Below, piece by piece: positions 1-7,356 of a stretch of 37,109 nucleotides of DNA (the stretch's first letter is position 1; every line of letters begins with the position of its first letter). This DNA is from Acidimicrobiaceae bacterium (GTDB lineage: Bacteria; Actinomycetota; Acidimicrobiia; Acidimicrobiales; Aldehydirespiratoraceae). The stretch lies in assembly GCA_009844405.1 (NCBI GenBank), contig VYBO01000113.1, positions 1-37,109 on the forward strand. The letters run 5' to 3'. Position numbers and translations under genes: made by a program. A model generated the notes under the pieces. That model saw only the letters and a list, made by a program, of their open reading frames with translations, made no database searches and was not told where the DNA came from.

Positions 1-1
1 G

Positions 2-583
2 GCGTTGGCAATCCGGGCGCTGGTTCCGGGGGCCTTGGGGTTTGCTGGGGGGGGGGTGATGGGGGGGGGGGGCGACCCCGAGGCAGCCGTCCCCCCGGCC
101 GACTCGCCCCTGGCCCCGTTCCTGCGGGCCCTCGGAGCGGGCACTACCGTGGTGGAGGTTGTTCCCTTCGAGTCCATCGCATCCGATCCCGGCGCCGCCC
201 CGGTCCAGTTCCTGGGGGCGGAGAGCAGAGCGTGGCTGAGGGCCGAGGCCTTGGAGCTGGCCCCCTGGCCCCAGCAGCCGGAGTCGTTCCTGCGCCCCAG
301 GGTCCAACTGCTCGACGGCACGGGCGATCCAGCCATACGGGATGGGCTGGCTGACGCTGTGGTCGCGGCTGGGGGAGTGATCACCGTGATAGGCAACGCG
401 GACGCCTTCGGTGTGGAGGCCACCCAGTTCGCCTACCATCGCGAGGAACTCGTGAACGACCCCATCACCAACTCCATCGCCATCGAGCTCGGCGTCGACA
501 TGGCTCTCATCGAGCTGGGCGAGAGCGGGGCCGACGTGGTCGACATAACCGTGACGGTCGGATTGGACCAGGCGGCGCGGTGA
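2..583 (+). CDS. LytR_C-domain protein (5' end cut by window edge)
   Basis: The C-terminal half reads as a LytR/CpsA/Psr C-terminal (LytR_C) domain. It has the pattern VQLLDGTGDPAIRDGLADAV, then GGVITVIGNAD and a final beta-strand, as in cell-envelope proteins linked to LCP ligases. No catalytic LCP domain is visible, so this is either the tail of a longer protein whose start lies outside the window or a stand-alone LytR_C protein. A TTG at position 5 is the only early in-frame start and is not convincing. The stop overlaps the start of rsfS in a GTGA, so the two are translationally coupled. In many actinomycetes an LCP/LytR gene sits between nadD and rsfS, which supports the call. Two long G runs near the start make the first 25 residues uncertain. 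Confidence 0.6.
   Translation, partial: ALAIRALVPGALGFAGGGVMGGGGDPEAAVPPADSPLAPFLRALGAGTTVVEVVPFESIASDPGAAPVQFLGAESRAWLRAEALELAPWPQQPESFLRPRVQLLDGTGDPAIRDGLADAVVAAGGVITVIGNADAFGVEATQFAYHREELVNDPITNSIAIELGVDMALIELGESGADVVDITVTVGLDQAAR
47..72. repeat. Two poly-G tracts (G10 and G12)
   Basis: Ten consecutive G at 47-56 and twelve at 61-72 are separated by TGAT. They lie in the presumed coding region of the LytR_C protein, where they encode Gly-rich sequence. Such runs are prone to slippage in replication and in sequencing, so the frame upstream of 72 may be wrong. Confidence 0.9.
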
Positions 584-1146
584 CGCCAGGAGCAGGCCCG
601 GCCGATCCCGTCGCGCCGGCCAGTGTCGTCAGCCCGGCCGATCCCGGAGCCCCGGCCGGTGTCGTCAGCCCGGCCGATCCCGTCGCGCCGGCCGGTGTCG
701 TCAGCCCGGCCGATCCCGTCGCGCCGGCCGGTTCACCTCCACTGGTCGACGGTGCCTACGCGCGGCGCTGGGCCGTGGCCGCGGCTGCCGCCGCCGACGA
801 GCGCAAGGGCGTCGACACGGTGGTCATCGACGTCGGCGACGTGCTGGTGGTCACCGACCTGTTCGTGATCACCCACGGCAACAATGCCCGCCAGGTGCGC
901 TCCATCACCGAGGGCGTCGAGGAGACGGTGAAGGAGGCGGGCGGACCGTCGCCGCTGCGCATCGAGGGCGCTGACGACCGCCAGTGGGTACTGCTCGACT
1001 ACGGGCCGTTCGTCGTGCACGTCTTCGACGCTGAGCGGCGCTCCCTGTACCAGCTCGAACGGCTGTGGGGCGACTGCGAAGTGCTCGACTGGCGGACTGC
1101 GACCGACGGGCCGGTGCCCGCGGCGGAGGCTGCGCTGGACGCTTAG
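580..1146 (+). CDS. rsfS: Ribosomal silencing factor RsfS (Iojap family) with repeat-rich N-terminal extension
   Basis: Residues 60 to 165 are a normal RsfS/Iojap domain, with [16 protein letters not shown], then [17 protein letters not shown], and later [14 protein letters not shown] and the ending LERLWGD. RsfS binds ribosomal protein L14 on the 50S subunit and blocks subunit joining when nutrients are scarce. The GTG at 580 overlaps the previous stop. From there the first 50 residues are four copies of a [16 protein letters not shown] unit encoded by a 36-bp tandem repeat. An internal GTG near 775 could start a protein without the extension, but it would remove the YARRW segment that precedes the first helix of the domain. 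The stop overlaps the fumarase stop on the other strand by 4 bp. Confidence 0.88.
   Translation: MTPGAGPADPVAPASVVSPADPGAPAGVVSPADPVAPAGVVSPADPVAPAGSPPLVDGAYARRWAVAAAAAADERKGVDTVVIDVGDVLVVTDLFVITHGNNARQVRSITEGVEETVKEAGGPSPLRIEGADDRQWVLLDYGPFVVHVFDAERRSLYQLERLWGDCEVLDWRTATDGPVPAAEAALDA
596..732 (+). repeat. 36-bp tandem repeat, about 3.8 copies, in the 5' part of rsfS
   Basis: Units start at 596, 632, 668 and 704; the last is cut at about 732. Copies differ by only a few bases, mainly in copy 2, and there are no spacers. Because 36 is a multiple of three, the array stays in frame and adds 12 residues per unit (Pro/Ala/Val-rich). Copy number may vary between strains. Confidence 0.9.
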
Positions 1147-2819
1147 CGGCCGCGGAGCCTCACCGGGGTGGAGACCTCGGCGAAGAAGTCGTTTCCCTTG
1201 TCGTCGATCACGATGAAGGCGGGGAAGTCCTCCACCTCGATGCGCCACACGGCCTCCATGCCCAACTCGGGGTAGTCGAGCACCTCCACCCGCCGGATCG
1301 AGTCGCGGGCCAGGCGGGCGGCGGGGCCTCCGATGGATCCCAGGTAGAAGCCGCCGTGGCGGGCGCAGGCCTCGGTCACCTCTGACGAGCGGTTCCCCTT
1401 GGCCAGCATCACCATCGACCCGCCGGCCGCCTGGAACCGGTCGACGTAGGAGTCCATGCGGCCCGCGGTGGTGGGTCCGAACGACCCGGAAGCGTAGCCC
1501 TGGGGAGTCTTGGCCGGACCGGCGTAGTACACCGGATGGTCCCGCATGTAGTCCGGCATCGGCTCGCCGGCGTCGAGGCGCTGCTTGATCTTGGCGTGGG
1601 CGATGTCGCGGCCCACCACCAGCGTGCCGGTCAGGGCCAGCCGGGTCTTGACCGGGTAGCGGGTCAGCCGGGCCAGGATCTCATCCATGGGCTGGTCGAG
1701 GTCCACCGGCACGACCTCGCTGGAGAGGTCGTCGGCGCTTGTCTCGGGAAGGAACCGGGCCGGGTCGGTCTCCAGGCGCTCGAGGAACAGCCCCTCGGAG
1801 GTGATCCTGGCCCGGGCCTGGCGGTCGGCCGAACAGCTCACCGCGATCCCCACCGGGTTGGACGCCCCGTGGCGGGGCAGCCGCACCACCCGCACGTCGT
1901 GGCAGAAGTACTTGCCGCCGAACTGGGCGCCGATGCCGAAGGCCTGGGTGAGCTCCAGGATCCGCTTCTCCCATTCGAGGTCCCGGAAGCCGTGGCCTGT
2001 GTCGGCATCGCCGGAGGTGGGCAGGGAGTCGAGGTACTTGGCCGAGGCGAGCTTGGCCACCTTCAGGTTGTATTCCGCCGACGTGCCGCCCACCACCAGG
2101 GCGAGGTGGTAGGGCGGGCAGGCCGCGGTGCCGAGCAGCCGCAGCGTCTCGTCGCAGAAGTCGATCAGCGACTGCTCGTTGAGCAGGGCCTTGGTCTTCT
2201 GGTACAGGAACGACTTGTTGGCCGAGCCGCCGCCCTTGGCCATGAAGAACAGCTCGTAGACGTCGCCCGGCTTGGAGTGGATCTCGATCTGGGCGGGCAG
2301 GTTGTTGCCGGTGTTCACCTCGGTGAACATGTCGAGCGGGGCGAGCTGCGAGTAGCGCAGGTTGGATGTGAGGTAGGTGTCGTACACGCCCCGGGAGATG
2401 GCTTCGGCGTCGTCGCCGAAGGTGAGCACCTGCTCGCCCTTGCGGCCCATGATCACCGCGGTGCCGGTGTCCTGGCACATGGGCAGGATCCCGCCCGCGG
2501 CGATGTTGGCGTTCTGCAGCAGCTCGGTGGCCACGAAGCGGTCGTTGTCCGAGGCCTCGGGGTCCTCGAGGATGTTGCGGAGCTGCTGGAGGTGGTCGGA
2601 TCGCAGGTAGTGGTTGATGTCGTGCATGGCCACCGACGTGAGCAGCGTCAGCGCCTCGGGCTCGACCTTCAGGAACGTCCGGCCCGCGGCCTCGACGGTG
2701 GACGCCCCCTCGGTCGACACCAGCCGGTAGTCGGTGTCGTCCGCGCCGAGAGGCAGCATGTCCGAGTAGGCGAACGCGTTCATTTTGGGATCGTTCGGCA
2801 GGTCGGACGAGTCGGCCAT
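1143..2819 (-). CDS. fumA: Class I fumarate hydratase, [4Fe-4S] type
   Basis: The protein is 558 aa, the usual size of single-chain class I fumarases. It interconverts fumarate and malate in the citric acid cycle. The three cysteines expected to hold the [4Fe-4S] cluster are visible: C115 in [12 protein letters not shown]234 in [16 protein letters not shown] and C329 in [13 protein letters not shown]. The C-terminal beta domain carries the [15 protein letters not shown] motif. I chose the ATG at 2819 (MADSSDL), because upstream in-frame sequence to 2954 looks non-coding and overlaps the neighbouring gene. No clear ribosome binding site is seen. The enzyme depends on Fe-S assembly and is therefore a likely client of the SUF genes further along. 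The stop overlaps the rsfS stop by 4 bp (TTAG). Confidence 0.93.
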   Translation of the reverse strand: MADSSDLPNDPKMNAFAYSDMLPLGADDTDYRLVSTEGASTVEAAGRTFLKVEPEALTLLTSVAMHDINHYLRSDHLQQLRNILEDPEASDNDRFVATELLQNANIAAGGILPMCQDTGTAVIMGRKGEQVLTFGDDAEAISRGVYDTYLTSNLRYSQLAPLDMFTEVNTGNNLPAQIEIHSKPGDVYELFFMAKGGGSANKSFLYQKTKALLNEQSLIDFCDETLRLLGTAACPPYHLALVVGGTSAEYNLKVAKLASAKYLDSLPTSGDADTGHGFRDLEWEKRILELTQAFGIGAQFGGKYFCHDVRVVRLPRHGASNPVGIAVSCSADRQARARITSEGLFLERLETDPARFLPETSADDLSSEVVPVDLDQPMDEILARLTRYPVKTRLALTGTLVVGRDIAHAKIKQRLDAGEPMPDYMRDHPVYYAGPAKTPQGYASGSFGPTTAGRMDSYVDRFQAAGGSMVMLAKGNRSSEVTEACARHGGFYLGSIGGPAARLARDSIRRVEVLDYPELGMEAVWRIEVEDFPAFIVIDDKGNDFFAEVSTPVRLRGR

Positions 2820-2845
2820 GACGTCCGTTCCAGCCGGAGCCCGTC

Positions 2846-3331
2846 TCAGGGCCTCGCGGGCGTTCCCGCGAACGCGACCGGGTCCTGCCCGTCGCCGATC
2901 ACCGGGCGCTGCCAGTGCGTGTAGTCCGAGACCGTCTCGGCCACGTCGCGCCACTCCGCAGGGTTCCAGCCCTGGGCGGCGGCGGTGACCGACCCGTTCT
3001 GGAGGACGAAGGCGAACGCGGGCAACGTGTCGAGCCCGAGAGCGGCTGGCAGCCGGCGGTCGGGGTCGGAGAATGTGAGGATCTCCTCCGCGTAGGGCCC
3101 GAGGAAGCGCCGGGCGTCGTCGGGGTCGCAGGCGACCACCCAGCAGGTCCGGCAGCCGGCCTCGGCGTAGGTGACCAGGATTCGCCTTGCCGTGTGGAGG
3201 ATCCAGGCGCTCTCGTTGGTGTAGGGATCGAGGAGAACGGGTAGCAGCGGGAAGGTCGTTAGCCAGGAGGACAGCGGTCTGGCCTTGCCTCCTAGAGGGT
3301 CCAGTTCCAGATCGAGCGAGACGGCGGTCAC
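2846..3331 (-). CDS. Thioredoxin-fold protein of unknown function
   Basis: The product is 161 aa and looks like a thioredoxin-fold domain: a beta-strand [10 protein letters not shown], a helix with [17 protein letters not shown], a CRTC-like pair ([12 protein letters not shown]), then [20 protein letters not shown] with the cis-Pro-like TLPAF, and GWNPAEW near the end. The cysteines lie late in the fold rather than at the usual CxxC place after the first strand, so classic disulfide reductase activity is doubtful. The GTG at 3331 is chosen because a TAGCGT box sits exactly 7 nt upstream, as for a leaderless actinobacterial transcript. It lies 26 bp upstream of the fumarase gene on the same strand and may be co-transcribed with it. 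Its true role is unknown. Confidence 0.7.
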   Translation of the reverse strand: MTAVSLDLELDPLGGKARPLSSWLTTFPLLPVLLDPYTNESAWILHTARRILVTYAEAGCRTCWVVACDPDDARRFLGPYAEEILTFSDPDRRLPAALGLDTLPAFAFVLQNGSVTAAAQGWNPAEWRDVAETVSDYTHWQRPVIGDGQDPVAFAGTPARP

Positions 3332-3338
3332 GGAGCCA

Positions 3339-3344
3339 ACGCTA
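3339..3344 (-). promoter_or_regulatory. -10 box (TAGCGT) of a leaderless promoter
   Basis: TAGCGT on the minus strand fits TANNNT and is 7 nt before the GTG at 3331. No ribosome binding site separates them. It fits leaderless transcription and supports the start chosen for the thioredoxin-fold gene. Confidence 0.5.
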
Positions 3345-3432
3345 GCGGTTGTGCCCTCCCGGCCGACGTGTCCCAGGGCGCCGCCGTGCCGCCCCCGGGC
3401 TGGGCTGAGCCCCGACTTGCGATCCGCTGCGG

Positions 3433-3810
3433 CTAGCCGGGGCCGGGCTGGGTCAGCAGGGCGATCCAGATCGACACCGCGGCCAACACGATCGTCGACA
3501 CCACGATGTAGAGGTGCCATGCCTGCCGCCTGATGATCTCAGCCCACGCGGTGGCGGCCTCGGCTCTGATCTCGGCCCGCTCCACCGCGGCTTGGGCGAA
3601 TCCCTCGGCCCGTTCGGTTGCGGCTTGGGCCAGACCGGTGGCGATAGCGGCGTTGGTCTCGGCGAAGGCGGTTCGGAGGTCGTCCTTGGTGGCGACGTTG
3701 TCCCAGCCGCTGGGCGGGAGGTGCTCCATGAGCGTTTCGGCGTCTTCGTTTCCCATGACTTCTGCCAAGGTGTTGAACATCGAGGTGCGTTGGGTGTGGG
3801 TGAGAGCCAT
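3433..3810 (-). CDS. Small coiled-coil protein with C-terminal membrane anchor
   Basis: The product is 125 aa. Residues 1 to 40 (MALTHTQRTS, LAEVMGNEDAETLMEHLPPS) form a short conserved-looking head, followed by WDNVATKDDLRTAFAE. Residues 50 to 95 are an Ala/Glu/Arg-rich helix with repeating AQAATERAEGFAQAAVERAE units, and residues 101 to 122 are one membrane helix (LYIVVSTIVLAAVSIWIALL). This build is common in small actinobacterial coiled-coil membrane proteins of unknown role; the resemblance to DUF1640-type proteins is only loose. I chose the ATG at 3810, which has GAAGGGG about 9 nt upstream. A promoter is visible at 3898-3928. No function is proposed. Confidence 0.75.
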   Translation of the reverse strand: MALTHTQRTSMFNTLAEVMGNEDAETLMEHLPPSGWDNVATKDDLRTAFAETNAAIATGLAQAATERAEGFAQAAVERAEIRAEAATAWAEIIRRQAWHLYIVVSTIVLAAVSIWIALLTQPGPG

Positions 3811-3897
3811 CTTCGGTGCCCCTTCAGTCGGCGTCGCAGATATTCGGGGGCGCCTCGTACGGGCTGCTCCAAGGCCATCGAATGGCAGCTGCATCCG

Positions 3898-3928
3898 ATC
3901 ATAGCACACTGGATGCCATCAGAATCAA
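3898..3928 (-). promoter_or_regulatory. Candidate promoter for the coiled-coil membrane protein
   Basis: On the minus strand TTGATT (3928-3923) is followed after 19 bp by TATGAT (3903-3898), which is preceded by TGC, an extended -10. The predicted transcript would start near 3890 and have a leader of about 80 nt. Confidence 0.45.
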
Positions 3929-3982
3929 CTGTAGGGCAGGCAGTGCCGGGCGTGCCGGCCGCGGCACGTGACCGCCCGTGCC

Positions 3983-3988
3983 TACGCT
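3983..3988 (+). promoter_or_regulatory. -10 box (TACGCT) of a leaderless promoter
   Basis: TACGCT is 6 nt before the GTG at 3995, the spacing expected when the transcript begins at the start codon. It favours 3995 over the upstream GTG at 3968. Confidence 0.4.
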
Positions 3989-3994
3989 CAAGGG

Positions 3995-4720
3995 GTGCAT
4001 CCGATTGAGCGGTTGCGGTATGTGGCTCGGGCTGGGATTGTGCCGGCGGGGCCGCTGGTCCGGGAGTCGGCTTCGGCGCTGTCGTCGTTCGCTGACGATC
4101 CTAAGGGTCTGCTCACGTCGTGCCGCCGGCTGCTCGACCGGCGCAGCGATTGCGCGCCGCTGGTTTGGCTGGCCGCCCGGATGCTCACCGCCATGGATCC
4201 CCGCGCTGAGGCGCGGCGGGTGATCGGGGATCTTGAAGACGACGCGACCGGGCAGGTGCTCGGGAAGGGCATCGATGCGCTGCCCGCGGGGTCGAGTGTC
4301 CTGGCCGTGGGGGCGCTGGGCGCCTACGCCGCCGCACTCGACGACCGCCCGGACCTGCGCTGGGCCGAGCCGGACGATCTTGAGGCCGGGAGCGGTGCCG
4401 ATCTGGTGCTCATGACCAGTGACTGCGCTGGTCCGTCGCAGGCACTTGTGGTGGCTGAGACCGTTTCGGTGGCCGAGATGGCCCGCGGCTGGGAGATCCC
4501 CGTGTGGCTGATCGCGGGCGCGGGGCGGATACTGCCCGAGCGAATGTGGGACCTCCTGAGCGCCCGGCACCGCCCTGACGATCCGGCCATGCGGGGCCTG
4601 GCCGCGCTGGACCTGGACCGGTTCGTGACCAGAATGGTCACCCCTTCCGGCCTGTGGACTCCCGCCGAGGCGGCTCGAAGGTCCGCCTGCCCGATCGTCC
4701 CTGAGCTCCTCGCACGCTGA
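3995..4720 (+). CDS. Conserved unknown protein, weakly IF-2B-like
   Basis: The protein is 241 aa from the GTG at 3995 (VHPIERLRYVARAG). The N-terminal half is helical, with SFADDPKGLLTSCRRLLDRR and WLAARMLTAMDPRAEARRV. The C-terminal half alternates strands and helices, with SSVLAVGALGAY, GADLVLMTSD, ALVVAETVSVAEMARGWEIP and VWLIAGAGRILPERMWD. That order loosely recalls the eIF-2B/MTNA-like fold, but I do not see the catalytic residues of methylthioribose-1-phosphate isomerase. No function is assigned. An alternative GTG start at 3968 would add nine residues; the TACGCT box just before 3995 argues for the shorter form. Its downstream neighbour is convergent, with a 70-bp gap in which I see no terminator. 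Confidence 0.65.
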   Translation: MHPIERLRYVARAGIVPAGPLVRESASALSSFADDPKGLLTSCRRLLDRRSDCAPLVWLAARMLTAMDPRAEARRVIGDLEDDATGQVLGKGIDALPAGSSVLAVGALGAYAAALDDRPDLRWAEPDDLEAGSGADLVLMTSDCAGPSQALVVAETVSVAEMARGWEIPVWLIAGAGRILPERMWDLLSARHRPDDPAMRGLAALDLDRFVTRMVTPSGLWTPAEAARRSACPIVPELLAR

Positions 4721-4790
4721 GCGACACGAAATTGACGTCGACAACCGCCCTAGCGCGAGCGCATCTGCATCATTCTCGGCTGGGTGGCAG

Positions 4791-5309
4791 TTAGGCGGGG
4801 CCTGCTAGGGCTTGGACCAGTTCATTGAAGGCGGCGTCGGCGATGGTCGCCATCTCTTCGTCGGTGCGGTCCTGGATGGGGTGGCTGGTCAGCACCGCGG
4901 CTGCGTCGAAGCCGAGCGACTCCGACTGGGCCTCGACCGCCGAAGCGAAGTGGACGGTTGAGACGAGCACGCCGGGGACGCCGCGCCGCTCGATGTGGCT
5001 TATGTCGTGCACACTGCACGACACGCAGGAGCCTCAATCGGCGAGCGCTTCGATGACCGCGTCGCAGGTCGTGGCTATCTCGTGGCGCAGGTCCACCGGC
5101 GCCGGCTTGCTGAAGGCCGGTTTGGTGTAGCGGTTCACGGTCGCGCCCAGTGCGGTGAGCCGCTCCGAGACGCGGTCGAGGAACACGTTGCCGCGGGGCT
5201 TGGATATGTCGAGCAGGCCGACGGTGAGGCCGGTCAGCGACTCGGGCCTCCTGGCCCGCTCCCGCGCCGCCGGGGCCGTCTCAGAGGTTGGGTCGAGAAG
5301 CGTCGTCAT
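4791..5309 (-). CDS. UGSC-family selenoprotein (in-frame TGA at 5036-5034 read as selenocysteine)
   Basis: Read through one TGA, the two halves give a single 172-residue protein. The TGA is codon 92 and is followed by Gly-Ser-Cys, so the site reads Ala-Asp-Sec-Gly-Ser-Cys-Val-Ser-Cys. This is the motif that names the UGSC (seleno)protein family known from bacteria and marine metagenomes. The N-terminal half (LTGLTVGLLDISKPRGN, DRVSERLTALGATVNRYTKP) and the C-terminal half (GVPGVLVSTVHFASAVEAQ, then a long helix) are both typical of it. A bacterial SECIS hairpin follows the TGA directly. AAGGAGG lies 7 nt before the ATG at 5309. The gene follows the thioredoxin-fused protein after 42 bp in an apparent operon. 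The role is unknown; a thiol/selenol redox function is inferred. Needed selA, selB, selC and selD are not in the window. Confidence 0.9.
4997..5036 (-). promoter_or_regulatory. Bacterial SECIS element with Sec TGA codon
   Basis: On the minus strand, TGA (5036-5034) is followed by nine bases and then a 9-bp stem: GTGTCGTGC (5024-5016) with GCACGACAT (5010-5002), which has one G-U pair. The loop is AGTGT. GGCT just after the TGA can also pair with AGCC (5000-4997), forming a lower stem. The loop begins 18 nt after the TGA and has G as its second base, which meets the published bacterial SECIS rules of 16-37 nt and a G in the first two loop positions. Confidence 0.85.
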
Positions 5310-5351
5310 CTTGGAGCCTCCTTGAACTCGTCACCGTAGTTGCCGTGCGGG

Positions 5352-6806
5352 TCATGGCGTGATCTCGCGGGTCACCGGGTCGCTTCCTCTCGGACCGTTG
5401 GCCCAGCCTCCGATGATGGCCGAGAACAGTCCGGCCGGGCCGCCGGCGTGGGCCACCAGCAGCCCGCCGGGGCGGAACTTGGGGACCTTCCGGCCGGCAG
5501 CGGCCGGAGGCAGGCCGGCGGCGACCCCCCTTACGCCGCCCAGTAGCTCGTCCGCGTCGCAGAGCAGCTCCGCGGAGAGTTCGTCCATGAACCGGTCGCG
5601 GCTCCAGCCCGCGTCGGCGTAGCGGGACATGTGGTCGGGCGACAGCACCAGCATGGCGTCCATGCCCAGCATCGTCCGGGGCGACACCGTGGCCTGGAGC
5701 GCCTGGGCCAGGTGCCTGGTCAGCGACTCGGGGCTGCGGGACTTCTCGTCGGCGAATATGCGGGGCGACTCTCCCGCGAACACGGTGACCGTGGACTGGT
5801 CCGCCCGCCAGCCCCGGCTCTCCGCCAGCGATGTCCACGGCGAACCGGCCTCGTCCTCGGCGAAAGAGAATCCCACCTTGGCCGGTGAGCCGAACGTGGC
5901 CCGGTCCACGCCGCCGGGATGCCCGCCGCCGACATTGCGCACCACCAACTGCAGGGCCCGACCGATGGTCGAGTTGGCCCGGTTGCCTTGGCCCAGCACG
6001 TTGAGCCCGCTGTTCATGCCGATGCGCTCGGCCAAGGGGCCGTTCACCACCAGCACCGGCGCGACGCTCATGGTGGTGGCCAGCACGCCGTGCATGTTGA
6101 ACTCGTCGGTGCAGGCCGCCTCCACAGCGGCGATCACCACCGGCAGGTGCTCGGGCGCGCATCCGGCCAGCACTGCGTTGACGGCCACCTTCTCGACGCT
6201 GCAATCCACCAGCGCCGGCGGCACCGCGGCCACGATCTCGGACGGGTCCCGGGTCGTGCCCTCCAGCAACCGCAGCACTCTCGCCTCGACGGGGGGCACC
6301 ACCGGCAGGCCGTCGGACCAGCCCCGGTCCCACATCGCCTCCCATTCGTCCTCCAGCGAGGCCGTCTCCACCCGGCGGCTGCTCAGACCCGAAGCCGAGA
6401 ACCGCACCGCCAGCTCCTCAGCGTGGGCGGGGTCCACGCTGAGGGACCCGCAGCCCGGCCGCCAGCCGGGGAGGCCCTCACCCAGTCCGGCCAGGCCCGT
6501 GAACTGCTCCCACTCGGACCGCGACCAGCCGACGGTGCGCCGGTACTCCGAACCTTCGACCACTCGCAGAAGCGTCGGGACCACCTCGATGCCGTGATGC
6601 CAGGAAATGGCCAGGTCGTCGTCGTGGTGCACCCAGTCGGCCTCGGCCGGGAAGTGCGGGTCGTCCTGGGTGATCACGGTCAGGCCGGCCCGCTCGTGGA
6701 GGTCGCTGAGCACGGGCGCCACCAGCTCGCAGGTCGGGCAGACGCGCTTGACCACCGCCACCAGCCCGTCGGGCAGCGGCGGCGGAGGGAGGTCCGAACT
6801 CATCAT
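5352..6806 (-). CDS. Thioredoxin domain fused to an uncharacterised domain; partner of the UGSC selenoprotein
   Basis: The protein is 484 aa. Residues 12 to 110 form a thioredoxin-like domain with the redox pair C23-P-T-C26 in VVKRVCPTCELVAPVL and the cis-Pro motif GIEVVPTLLRV. Residues 160 to 484 are a second domain that I do not recognise by name. It has GWSDGLPVVPPVEARVLRLL, LVDCSVEKVAVNAVLAGCAPEH, CTDEFNMHGVLATT, ANSTIGRALQLVVRNVGG and a Gly-rich C-terminus. Cys residues in VDCSVE, AGCAPE and AACTDE could be further redox or metal sites. The gene is first in a two-gene operon with the selenoprotein, 42 bp apart, so the thioredoxin part may reduce the Sec-Cys site; this is inference. ATG codons at 6806 and 6803 are both possible. 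The divergent flavin reductase shares the short promoter region. Confidence 0.78.
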   Translation of the reverse strand: MMSSDLPPPPLPDGLVAVVKRVCPTCELVAPVLSDLHERAGLTVITQDDPHFPAEADWVHHDDDLAISWHHGIEVVPTLLRVVEGSEYRRTVGWSRSEWEQFTGLAGLGEGLPGWRPGCGSLSVDPAHAEELAVRFSASGLSSRRVETASLEDEWEAMWDRGWSDGLPVVPPVEARVLRLLEGTTRDPSEIVAAVPPALVDCSVEKVAVNAVLAGCAPEHLPVVIAAVEAACTDEFNMHGVLATTMSVAPVLVVNGPLAERIGMNSGLNVLGQGNRANSTIGRALQLVVRNVGGGHPGGVDRATFGSPAKVGFSFAEDEAGSPWTSLAESRGWRADQSTVTVFAGESPRIFADEKSRSPESLTRHLAQALQATVSPRTMLGMDAMLVLSPDHMSRYADAGWSRDRFMDELSAELLCDADELLGGVRGVAAGLPPAAAGRKVPKFRPGGLLVAHAGGPAGLFSAIIGGWANGPRGSDPVTREITP

Positions 6807-6837
6807 GCGATTGTGCCACTGTTATCCTCGCGATGCG

Positions 6838-7356
6838 ATGGGGAGAAGCAGCGGCGGGAGCGGCGCTCTGGACGGGCGCGAGTTCCGCCGTGTGCTGGGC
6901 CACTACCCGACCGGCGTCGCCGTGGTTTCCGCGGCCTGCCCTCACGGCCCCGAGGGGCTGACCATCGGGTCATTCGCCAGCGTGTCGCTGGATCCGCCGC
7001 TGGTGTCGTTCTGTGCCGGGCACGAATCGGACTCCTGGCAGAGGATGCGCGACGTGGGCAGCTTCTGCGTGAACGTGCTCGGCGATGACCAGGCCGACGT
7101 GTCCACCACGTTCGCCGGCAAGGCCGACGACCGCTTCGAGGGCATCAGCACCAGGGTGGAGGCCACCGGCGCCCCGGTCATCGAGGGATGCCTGGCCTGG
7201 ATCGACTGCCGGGTGGAGGCCGTCCACACCGCCGGCGACCACGACATCGTGGTGGGCCGGGTCGTCGCTCTCGGCACGGCCCCCGGCGACATCGAATCGG
7301 CGCCCGGGCCGCTGATCTTCCTGAAGGGCGGCTACCGCCGAGTGTCGGGGCTCTAG
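6838..7356 (+). CDS. Flavin reductase-like (FMN-binding) protein
   Basis: The product is 172 aa, normal for the HpaC/flavin-reductase family that reduces FMN or FAD with NAD(P)H for partner monooxygenases. Family features are FRRVLGHYPTGVAVV at the start, GLTIGSFASVSLDPPLVSFC (flavin binding), WQRMRDVGSFCVNVL, ACLAWIDCRVE-like sequence (here GCLAWIDCRVEAVHTAGDHD) and GPLIFLKGGYRRV at the end. I chose the ATG at 6838; an overlapping ATG at 6833 is out of frame. A TATCCT box (6823-6828) lies 9 nt upstream of the start. The next gene begins on the base after the stop, so the two are co-transcribed. No monooxygenase partner is adjacent, so the flavin acceptor is unknown. Confidence 0.88.
   Translation: MGRSSGGSGALDGREFRRVLGHYPTGVAVVSAACPHGPEGLTIGSFASVSLDPPLVSFCAGHESDSWQRMRDVGSFCVNVLGDDQADVSTTFAGKADDRFEGISTRVEATGAPVIEGCLAWIDCRVEAVHTAGDHDIVVGRVVALGTAPGDIESAPGPLIFLKGGYRRVSGL

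Noticed and set aside
596..732. 36-bp repeats as a CRISPR array
   Set aside because: The units follow each other with no spacers, stay in frame and encode a regular 12-residue protein repeat in front of RsfS.
1536..2924. Long open frame on the plus strand opposite fumarase
   Set aside because: It mirrors the high-GC codon pattern of a clear fumarase; its His/Gly/Val-rich product has no recognisable motif. The same holds for frames opposite sufB and the helicases.
4791..5309. Two separate small genes, or a pseudogene with a nonsense codon
   Set aside because: The TGA lies exactly at the Sec place of the UGSC motif, the frame continues with good protein on both sides, and a SECIS hairpin follows.
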